Shown here in pieces: positions 15,610 to 22,113 of a DNA stretch of 33,926 bases. Made by a program: the position numbers and the translations under genes. The DNA comes from an uncultured Prevotella sp. (lineage in GTDB: Bacteria; Bacteroidota; Bacteroidia; Bacteroidales; Bacteroidaceae): assembly GCA_902477645.1 (NCBI GenBank), contig CABSIA010000014.1, forward strand, positions 1-33,926. The letters run 5' to 3'. The number at the start of each line of letters is the position of its first letter. Positions within the stretch are counted from its first letter, which is position 1. A model generated the notes under the pieces. The model saw only the letters and a list, made by a program, of their open reading frames with translations, was not told the origin of the DNA and made no database searches.

Positions 15610-17429
15610 CTCTGTCTCAGTTTATCGTAATCGGTTGTTGCTTTAAGCAGTCGTGGCCTCATCTCGTTGTAGCCGTCACTCAGCACGTCGTACTCCTGCC
15701 TGTAGTCGGGTGCGCTTATGCCCGCCAGATGGAGCAGCAGGTGCGGCAATGCGTCTGTCATAAACCGCCTGTCCTTTGCGGCCTTTATCTCTCTCACCAT
15801 TTCCGGATGCCGCCGGACATATTGTGGCGAACAGTAAATCCAGAAAGGTATCTCGAACTCATATCTGGCAAGGTCGTAATCTATGGCCGACGAGTGGTTA
15901 CGGCATATAAATCCGCGGTTGCCCTCATAGCATTCCTCGCCATGGTCGGACATATAGATAACCACGGCATCGCGCTTGCTGAACAACCCTACAATCTGCG
16001 CAACCACAGAGTCGTTGTACAATGTGGCATTGTCGTAGTCTGACAATACACGCTTTTTATTTGGCGTAAGGTCTGGCCGGATCTTCTCGTATGAGCTTAT
16101 CCAGAAATGTTTCTGATAAGACGGGAAGCGCTGCCTGTAGCTCACATGCTGTCCTAAAAGGTGGAAAATGGTAAACTCGTGCTCGCCTATCTCCGGCTGC
16201 AATTTGCGGTAATCATCTATCAGTCCCTCGTCAAGATTGTGCAGGCTGCTGTTGCGGGAGTCAAACATCTGGCAGCTCAGTTCCGGGTCGTTGAGGAAAA
16301 ATCCTCCGCTGAAGTCATATACTGCCTCCTTAGCCTTTGGCAGAAATTGGTTTGTCAAAAATGTCACATGATAGCCGGCCTTGCGCATAAGTTGCGGAAA
16401 CAGCGGATAGTCGCACCATTCGCCCTCCTGCCCTACCACGTGCATGGAGAAAATATTCTTAAACACAAAGCTCGTCAGGTTCCATGGCGACACCACATCT
16501 GTAAACTTTACCAATCTCTTGCGCTTCTCCATTTTCTCCTGCCGGGGTGTAGTCTTCAGCGCATACCCGTATTGGCTCGAATGGTGCCGGCCAAAGCTCT
16601 CGCCAATAATCAAGACTATGCAGGGCGAGGCAAACGAGCAGCTGTCGACCCGCGCTTTATGGGCTGCAGCTTTCAGTGTCGTCAGCTGATGCGAGGCCAA
16701 CTGGTTGCTGCGCATGCTGAATGCCAGACGGTAAATAGGCATATAAAGCGCTCCATGTTCTTTTTCCGTCAAAAGGTGTTCTATCTCTCCAACGGTTTTT
16801 GCCGACATCAGTTTTCCACAAAGCAGTTTGTTTTTTATGGTTGCAGCAAAGCCCCATATCAAAAATACGGCAACAGCCACACCGACAAAAGGTCTGACCG
16901 TAGCGAATTTAACATTCCACCGCTGCATTCTGCCAAGCAGGAGCATGCGGCGGCGGTAACGGAGCAAATGGAAAATGCGCTTACGCAATGCCCACGCCAC
17001 ATGGCAAGCCATGACAAGCGCAACAAAGCCTACAGGACCTTTCAGCACCTCAGGAGTAAGGTAAGTACGCAAAAACTCGCCAGCCTCACGGGTGTCGGTC
17101 TCGCCAAGCAGAAGAAGCATCGAAGGATTTAGCGTAGACCCGAATTTGCTGTAACAATAAACATCGGCTATTGCCACTCCGTATAAAATCACGTATGCCA
17201 CAGCCCTGAGCCACGGGCGGACTTTCTTTGGCAGCAACGACAAAAGCAGACATGCGGCATAGTCGTCAACAAAAAGCTCAAGCCACCATTCGCTGTAGAA
17301 TTGCGGGCCAGGGTTGTCGGGAATCGTGCATAGCCTGCACACAACTCCCAAGATATAGACAAAACTGAAAAAACCTATATTCCCCGTAATGGGAACCAAG
17401 GGTAATGTCAGAATTTTCTTAATTTCCAT
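15606..17429 (-). CDS. Phosphoethanolamine-transferase-like membrane protein (EptA/CptA type, sulfatase fold)
   Basis: A 607-residue protein with five N-terminal membrane helices (within about residues 15-215) and a periplasmic alkaline-phosphatase/sulfatase-fold domain. The catalytic motif is IIGESFGRHHSSQYGY, with metal ligand Glu277 and Ser278 at the nucleophile position usually held by Thr. The downstream metal motif is VIYMSDHGEECYEGN. This architecture belongs to enzymes that transfer phosphoethanolamine from phosphatidylethanolamine to lipid A or core sugars. Ser instead of Thr, and the HHSSQYGY string, place it nearer CptA-like proteins of Bacteroidetes, so the acceptor may be a different glycan or lipid. 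It is the first gene of the seven-gene minus-strand run and has a consensus promoter 30 bases upstream. Confidence 0.87.
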   Translation of the reverse strand: MEIKKILTLPLVPITGNIGFFSFVYILGVVCRLCTIPDNPGPQFYSEWWLELFVDDYAACLLLSLLPKKVRPWLRAVAYVILYGVAIADVYCYSKFGSTLNPSMLLLLGETDTREAGEFLRTYLTPEVLKGPVGFVALVMACHVAWALRKRIFHLLRYRRRMLLLGRMQRWNVKFATVRPFVGVAVAVFLIWGFAATIKNKLLCGKLMSAKTVGEIEHLLTEKEHGALYMPIYRLAFSMRSNQLASHQLTTLKAAAHKARVDSCSFASPCIVLIIGESFGRHHSSQYGYALKTTPRQEKMEKRKRLVKFTDVVSPWNLTSFVFKNIFSMHVVGQEGEWCDYPLFPQLMRKAGYHVTFLTNQFLPKAKEAVYDFSGGFFLNDPELSCQMFDSRNSSLHNLDEGLIDDYRKLQPEIGEHEFTIFHLLGQHVSYRQRFPSYQKHFWISSYEKIRPDLTPNKKRVLSDYDNATLYNDSVVAQIVGLFSKRDAVVIYMSDHGEECYEGNRGFICRNHSSAIDYDLARYEFEIPFWIYCSPQYVRRHPEMVREIKAAKDRRFMTDALPHLLLHLAGISAPDYRQEYDVLSDGYNEMRPRLLKATTDYDKLRQR

Positions 17430-17461
17430 TGACTTTCAGATAAAGTTCAGCTATCTTTGTG

Positions 17462-17492
17462 CAAAGATAGTGCAAACAAGCGAAATGACAAA
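17462..17492 (-). promoter_or_regulatory. Consensus Bacteroidetes promoter for the envelope operon
   Basis: On the minus strand TTTG (17492-17489) and TATCTTTG (17469-17462) are separated by exactly 19 bases, a match to the Bacteroidetes -33/-7 consensus. The predicted start of transcription is about 25 bases before the ATG at 17429. The -7 box is one arm of the palindrome CTATCTTTGTGCAAAGATAG (17451-17470). Confidence 0.8.
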
Positions 17493-17713
17493 ACAAAAAA
17501 GAAAAAAACAGCCTCACTCACAATTTCTCCCCAAAAGGAAGGGGAATGATATACTTTGTAGGTGTGGCTTAAAATATTTTTTAATATGCCTTAATTCCGC
17601 AACACTATAGCCTAATATTGTTTTAGACAGACTTTGGATGAGAACATTCAGTTTATGGTCTGTAACTGCGTATTGACTCAAGCCGCATTATGTGGTAAGG
17701 AGATGGCGGGTGG

Positions 17714-17785
17714 AATTATTCTTGACGTTTTTATAAAACTCTTCCGTATGTGTTGAAGAGTTTTGTAAAAACGTCAAGAATAATT
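17714..17785. repeat. Inverted repeat with 31-bp arms and 10-nt loop
   Basis: The arms 17714-17744 and 17755-17785 are complementary at 30 of 31 positions; the one exception can form a G-U pair in RNA. The loop is CGTATGTGTT. No gene ends nearby: the flanking genes at 17429 (minus) and 18202 (plus) diverge from this region. The rest of 17493-17860 shows no convincing gene. Confidence 0.85.
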
Positions 17786-17860
17786 ACCCTGCATAAGCTC
17801 TCGTCAACAAGTTTTCAGCCGACATAGTTTGCGCTCGCCTCCTTCCCATAAAACTTCGTT

Positions 17861-18052
17861 TAGATAAATTTCTCTCACTCAAGAATACAAATTCATTTGC
17901 ATTCTCCTCGCTTAACCGAAATTTTAGATAAATTTCTCACGCTCAAGAATACAAATTCATTTGCATTCTCTTCGCTTAACCGAAATTTTAGATAAATTTC
18001 TCACGCTCAAGAATACAAATTCATTTGCATTCTCTTCGCTTAACCGAAATTT
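17861..18052. repeat. Three tandem 64-bp direct repeats
   Basis: Units begin with TAGATAAATTTCTC at 17861, 17925 and 17989. Units 2 and 3 are almost identical and unit 1 differs at a few positions (CTCACTC for CACGCTC, CTCCTCG for CTCTTCG). Each unit contains CAAGAATACAAATTCATTTG and CTTAACCGAAAT. There are no spacers, so this is not a CRISPR array. The block ends directly at a promoter-like TTTGCACTACCTTTG. Confidence 0.92.
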
Positions 18053-18118
18053 TGCACTACCTTTGAATAAGGTAGGCTGTACTCGGAAATAAGAAAGAAA
18101 ATGCGAATTTTCTTTTTT
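18051..18118 (+). promoter_or_regulatory. Upstream promoter-like motif followed by small hairpins
   Basis: TTTGCAC followed by TACCTTTG (18058-18065) repeats the form of the nearer trpS promoter. Just downstream, CTACCTT/AAGGTAG (18057-18075) can pair, and AAGAAAAT-GCG-ATTTTCTT followed by T residues (about 18096-18118) resembles a weak intrinsic terminator. Transcription starting here could end early. The -33 box is not clear. Confidence 0.4.
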
Positions 18119-18128
18119 ATTCCATTCG

Positions 18129-18143
18129 TTTGCACTACCTTTG
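18129..18143 (+). promoter_or_regulatory. Probable trpS promoter (-7 region)
   Basis: TTTGCAC precedes TACCTTTG at 18136-18143, followed by GC and an A-rich leader of about 50 bases to the trpS ATG. The -33 position holds TTTT rather than TTTG. The same extended form TTTGYRC-TAYCTTTG is seen before the gene at 19559 and at 18051. Confidence 0.65.
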
Positions 18144-18201
18144 CAAACAATAAATAATTCTGTGGAATAAAGATAATAAGTAAAAAATAATAAATATAGA
18201 A

Positions 18202-19287
18202 ATGGGAAAGATAATTCTTACAGGTGACCGCCCAACGGGAAAGCTCCATCTGGGACACTATGTGGGCAGTCTGCGCCGGCGTGTACAGCTTCAGAATGCC
18301 GGAGGCTATGACAAGATGTTTGTGTTTATGGCTGATGTACAGGCTCTTACCGATAATGCCGACAACCCGGAGAAAATCAGGCAGAACATCGTTGAGGTTG
18401 CTCTCGACTATCTGTCAGCAGGACTCGACCCAGAGAAATGTACTCTCTTCATTCAGAGCGGCATACCAGAGCTTGCAGAGCTTACCACTTATCTGATGAA
18501 TCTTATCACCGTGAGCCGTGTGCAGCGCAATCCTACTGTCAAGACAGAGATTAAGATGCGCAACTTTGAGGCAAACATTCCGCTTGGCTTCTTCTGTTAT
18601 CCTGTGTCACAGGCTGCCGACATCACGCTTTTCAAAGCAACCACAGTGCCCGCCGGCGAGGATCAGGAGCCAATGCTTGAGGTTACCCGTGAGCTTGTCC
18701 GCCGATTTAATCAGACATACGCGCCTGTACTCGTAGAGCCTGAGATTATGTTGCCCGAGAATGCCACGGCGCGCCGTTTGCCAGGCACAGACGGCAAGGA
18801 AAAAATGAGTAAGAGCCTTGGAAACTGCATTTATCTTAGCGACTCGGAGAAAGAAGTGTGGAAAAAGGTCAAGAAAATGTCGAACGGAGAGCCTCGCATG
18901 AGCCTGGATGAGCCAGGGCATCTTGAGGGAAATGCGGTGTTCACATATCTTGAGGCATTCTGCACCGATGATGACTTTGCCAGCTATTGGCCCGAGTTCA
19001 GCTGTCTCGATGAGTTGAAGGCACAGTATGTTAAGGGCGGAATAGGTGACGGGAACTGCAAGAAGTTCCTAAACACTATACTTAATAATATGCTTGAGCC
19101 TATAAGACTGCGCCGCTCGGAGTTTGAAAAGGATATTCCGGAGATATACAACATTCTGCGCAAGGGCACAGAAAAGGCACGTGAGACAGCCGCCAGTACC
19201 ATGGACGAGGTAAGGCATGCCATGCGCATCGATTACTTCAATGATTTTGAGTTGATACAGCAGCAGGCTGCAAAATTCGGAAAGTGA
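18202..19287 (+). CDS. trpS: Tryptophanyl-tRNA synthetase
   Basis: A class I aminoacyl-tRNA synthetase that charges tRNA-Trp. The 361-residue protein has the HIGH-type signature in GDRPTGKLHLGHYVGS (residues 7-22) and KMSKS in GTDGKEKMSKSLGN (about 195-208). The NPTVKTEIKMR segment and PVSQAADI, which shape the tryptophan and tRNA dimer interface, are also present. The length is slightly above the usual 330-350. The ATG at 18202 is preceded by an A-rich leader without an obvious Shine-Dalgarno site, normal for this phylum. It stands alone, with its own promoter and a downstream hairpin. Confidence 0.96.
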   Translation: MGKIILTGDRPTGKLHLGHYVGSLRRRVQLQNAGGYDKMFVFMADVQALTDNADNPEKIRQNIVEVALDYLSAGLDPEKCTLFIQSGIPELAELTTYLMNLITVSRVQRNPTVKTEIKMRNFEANIPLGFFCYPVSQAADITLFKATTVPAGEDQEPMLEVTRELVRRFNQTYAPVLVEPEIMLPENATARRLPGTDGKEKMSKSLGNCIYLSDSEKEVWKKVKKMSNGEPRMSLDEPGHLEGNAVFTYLEAFCTDDDFASYWPEFSCLDELKAQYVKGGIGDGNCKKFLNTILNNMLEPIRLRRSEFEKDIPEIYNILRKGTEKARETAASTMDEVRHAMRIDYFNDFELIQQQAAKFGK

Positions 19288-19340
19288 GACGCTTCACCTT
19301 AAGAATGAATAAACTTACACATGGGCAATTTGCCAGGATG

Positions 19341-19378
19341 AAAGGTCTGTCTTTAACGGCAGACCTTTCTGATTTTAT
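19341..19378 (+). terminator. Probable trpS terminator
   Basis: AAAGGTCTG (19341-19349) and CAGACCTTT (19360-19368) form a 9-bp stem with a 10-base loop, followed by the moderately T-rich CTGATTTTAT. It lies 54 bases after the trpS stop. Confidence 0.65.
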
Positions 19379-19516
19379 ACCGATGAGCGGCTGTTGTGGG
19401 GCTTACGTCTGATTTTATAACAGATGATTTCAAGCCACAGCCGGCACAGGTATTGTTATGAGCTATGAAAACGTTTTCGTTGTTTTTAACTTATCTCATT
19501 ATAGCTCATAAAGAAA

Positions 19517-19531
19517 TTTGTGCTATCTTTG
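19517..19531 (+). promoter_or_regulatory. Promoter -7 region for the pectin-degradation genes
   Basis: TTTGTGC followed by TATCTTTG (19524-19531) and GCAAAAA lies 27 bases before the ATG at 19559. A clear -33 TTTG at the usual distance is not seen, so recognition may rely on the extended element or on an activator. Confidence 0.65.
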
Positions 19532-19558
19532 CAAAAATCTATAAAACAAATTATTGAT

Positions 19559-19906
19559 ATGAAACGGTTGTACTATTCCATATTCTTTGCTTTGTCGGCG
19601 TTATTTGTTTATGCCGGACAGAGGCAGGTTGTTGTCGTTGACGGCAATAGGGTAGATAAAAATGTAAAAACAGTATCTTATCAAGGTACAAAGGTACACA
19701 TAACATATAGCGATGGCACCACGCAGACTGCCGACCGCTCAGCCTTTGCCATATATATAAAAAATATGGCGGCTACGGCTGTCACCATGCCTAAAGTTGA
19801 GCGTGCGGGAAACGGGAAATGCTATACCGTTGATGGAAAGGCTGTGGGCAAAACATCGCATAGGGGTGTGGTCATACAGGGAAACAAGAAACGTGTGGTT
19901 AAATAA
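19559..19906 (+). CDS. Small secreted protein of unknown function with C-terminal sorting-like motif
   Basis: A 115-residue protein I do not recognise. The ATG at 19559 is used because the longer frame from 19520 overlaps the promoter. It has a typical signal peptide (KRLYYSIFFALSALFVYAG), a short beta-rich segment with VHITYSDGTTQTADRSAF, and a C-terminus CYTVDGKAVGKTSHRGVVIQ followed by GNKKRVVK. That last part resembles the short C-terminal motif of the PL11 lyase two genes downstream (VYSLQGIRL ... KGICIKGGKK). It lies 18 bases before the pectate lyase gene, whose N-terminus also has a FADGT segment followed by an acidic stretch. A helper or surface-binding role in pectin use is possible but unproven. 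Confidence 0.75.
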   Translation: MKRLYYSIFFALSALFVYAGQRQVVVVDGNRVDKNVKTVSYQGTKVHITYSDGTTQTADRSAFAIYIKNMAATAVTMPKVERAGNGKCYTVDGKAVGKTSHRGVVIQGNKKRVVK

Positions 19907-19924
19907 CGGTAAGGGAAAATAGCT

Positions 19925-22072
19925 ATGTATAGTATTTTGTCACTGCTGATGTCGGTGGTTTTGACTTTCGCCGACGGCACACAGCGTCTTTATGATGAGG
20001 CTGCTGTGACATCGCTTGATATTGACGATGATACAAACACTGTCACCGTGACCACTTCTGCCGGTACGGATGTGTACAGGGATAAGGTTGTGGCAATAGG
20101 CTCAAGGGAAGATGCGTGCGGGGCTGTATGTGCGTCGTCCATTATAGAGGCGCGCGGATGGCACGAGAGCTTGTATGCGAAGTTTGTGCTTGCGGAAGGC
20201 GCAAAGGAATATAACGCTTATGTAAAATGTGAGGACGATGCTGATTACACAAAGGTTGACGCACAGCTTGTCAGAAACTACGGCTCATACGGGCGCGTGG
20301 ATGTTGTGGGGCTTAAGGCCGGCAATTACAGCATAAAGGTAGTACCCGTATCGGAAGACGGCACAGAGGGGGCCGCTTCTGTGGCAAATGGTCTGAGAGT
20401 GCTGCCATACAGCCGTGAGGGATATGCCCATTTCGGACGTACAGAAGGGATTGGAGCCTACAACAATGATGGAACTTTGAAGAAAAACGCCAAGGTGGTG
20501 TATATAACTAAAGATAATGCCGCCAGTCTGCAGCCGCTGCTCACCTCGTACAGCAAGGGAACCTTGGCCTCGACTCCACTGTGTGTCAGGGTGATAGGAC
20601 TGCTTAAAAAAGAAGATATGGGGACTCTTGGCAGCTCGGCAGAGGGACTGCAGCTAAAAGGAAACTCTGGATATACAACTCTGAATGTTACGATAGAGGG
20701 CATTGGAGACGATGCTACGCTTTCGGGTTTCGGTATTCTCGTACGTAATGCCGTAAGTGTGGAGTTGCGCAATTTCGCCAATATGCTGTGTATGGACGAT
20801 GCCATATCAATCGATACGAAGAACAGGCATGTGTGGGTTCACAATCTTGATCTTTTTTATGGCAATGCCGGAAGTGACTCTGATCAGGCGAAAGGCGACG
20901 GAACTGTTGACCTGAAGGGCAACTCTCAGTATATCACTATATCGTCGTGCCATTTCTTTGACAGCGGAAAGTCCTCACTGTGCGGAATGACATCTGAGAG
21001 TGGGCCAAACTATATCAGTTATCACGACAACTGGTTTGACCACAGCGACTCAAGACACCCGCGTATACGTACTATGACCGTGCATCTCTGGAACAACTAC
21101 TATGATGGAAATGCAAAATACGGTGTCGGTACAACGATGGGGGCAAGCGCATTTGTTGAGGCAAACTATTTCAGAAATTGTAAGTATCCGATGCTTATGG
21201 CGCGTCAGGGACATGATCCTGAGCCGACAAGCGGTTCGGTAAAGACAACTTTCTCTGGCGAGGATGGCGGTTTCATAAAGTCTTTCGCAAACATAATGAC
21301 TGGGCTCAGCAAGAAAAACTACACGTCATGGCAGGATAATCCGTCGAGTTTCGATGCGTATGAGGCGGCAAACAGGTTTGAGACGGTGCCGCAGACAATA
21401 GTCACAAATCATGGTGGCACACCATACAACAATTTCGATACCGACGATGACCTCATGTATGGTTATCAGCCTTGTCCCGCCTCTGAGGTTCCGGAGAAAG
21501 TGACTGGCTATTATGGCGCAGGCAGGCTGGGCCATGGCGACTTCCAGTGGACTTTCAACCAGACGACCGATGATGCCGACTATGCTGTAAACAGTGCCTT
21601 AAAGACTGCCCTACAGTCTTACAAGACCAGTCTTGTTGGGTTATTTGGCGCAGAAGACAATGGGGATGATAATCCTGAGACACCAGACAACCCAGACAAT
21701 CCCGAGACCCCTGTCGACCCGTCGCAGACACTGCTCGTGTCGTTTGGCGCCGACGGCCAGCCTTCTTCGTCATCATTTACGGTTACGGGAAACGGCAGCA
21801 GCTCAAAAGGAGAGATAACAGTAGACGGTGTGACATACAGCACCTGTCTGAAGATGGAGACGTCTACATCGGTATCATTCACTCTTGCCGCCACATCTGA
21901 GGTTACGTTCTATTTTGGAGCTTCGGAAACAGCATCGCTGGTAATTGACGGAAACAAGATTACAGGAACTGGCAATACATACACAACAACTCTCAGTGCC
22001 GGCCTGCATACTCTTGCCAAGAACAAGTCGGTGAACCTGTTCCTTGTAAAGATTGTGCCGCAGGCAGAATGA
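19925..22072 (+). CDS. Secreted pectate lyase, PL1 family, with C-terminal beta domain
   Basis: A 715-residue protein whose centre (about residues 200-480) is a right-handed beta-helix of the PL1 pectate lyase type, cleaving polygalacturonate by calcium-dependent beta-elimination. Visible motifs are GDGTVDLKGNSQYITISSC with the Ca-site Asp, SGKSSLCGMTSESG, and WFDHSDSRHPRIRTMTVHLW with the family Arg-His-Pro-Arg at 377-380. Residues 25-170 include a fibronectin-like section (YAKFVLAEGAKEYNAYVKCE), and a Pro/Asp/Glu linker near 583-600 joins a C-terminal beta-sandwich of about 115 residues that may bind carbohydrate. The N-terminus is unusual: only about 15 hydrophobic residues without a basic n-region, running straight into TFADGTQRLYDE. 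Export is expected but the signal is weak. Confidence 0.88.
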   Translation: MYSILSLLMSVVLTFADGTQRLYDEAAVTSLDIDDDTNTVTVTTSAGTDVYRDKVVAIGSREDACGAVCASSIIEARGWHESLYAKFVLAEGAKEYNAYVKCEDDADYTKVDAQLVRNYGSYGRVDVVGLKAGNYSIKVVPVSEDGTEGAASVANGLRVLPYSREGYAHFGRTEGIGAYNNDGTLKKNAKVVYITKDNAASLQPLLTSYSKGTLASTPLCVRVIGLLKKEDMGTLGSSAEGLQLKGNSGYTTLNVTIEGIGDDATLSGFGILVRNAVSVELRNFANMLCMDDAISIDTKNRHVWVHNLDLFYGNAGSDSDQAKGDGTVDLKGNSQYITISSCHFFDSGKSSLCGMTSESGPNYISYHDNWFDHSDSRHPRIRTMTVHLWNNYYDGNAKYGVGTTMGASAFVEANYFRNCKYPMLMARQGHDPEPTSGSVKTTFSGEDGGFIKSFANIMTGLSKKNYTSWQDNPSSFDAYEAANRFETVPQTIVTNHGGTPYNNFDTDDDLMYGYQPCPASEVPEKVTGYYGAGRLGHGDFQWTFNQTTDDADYAVNSALKTALQSYKTSLVGLFGAEDNGDDNPETPDNPDNPETPVDPSQTLLVSFGADGQPSSSSFTVTGNGSSSKGEITVDGVTYSTCLKMETSTSVSFTLAATSEVTFYFGASETASLVIDGNKITGTGNTYTTTLSAGLHTLAKNKSVNLFLVKIVPQAE

Positions 22073-22113
22073 GAATGTCAGAAAAACCGTATATAACAAT
22101 TGACTAAATAATT

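Noticed and set aside
14653..15630. A 325-codon open frame on the plus strand
   Set aside because: It is antisense to a clear acyltransferase-3 gene, is rich in His, Arg and Gln, and shows no domain; it mirrors the codon pattern of the real gene.
16161..17132. A 323-codon open frame on the plus strand
   Set aside because: It lies fully antisense to the EptA-like gene, which has conserved catalytic motifs; the antisense product has no recognisable feature.
17861..18052. Possible CRISPR array
   Set aside because: The three 64-bp units are directly adjacent with no spacers, there are only three, and no cas genes are nearby.
18040..18258. A 72-codon minus-strand frame covering the trpS promoter
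   Set aside because: It overlaps the promoter, the repeat and the trpS start and is composed of AT-rich low-complexity codons.
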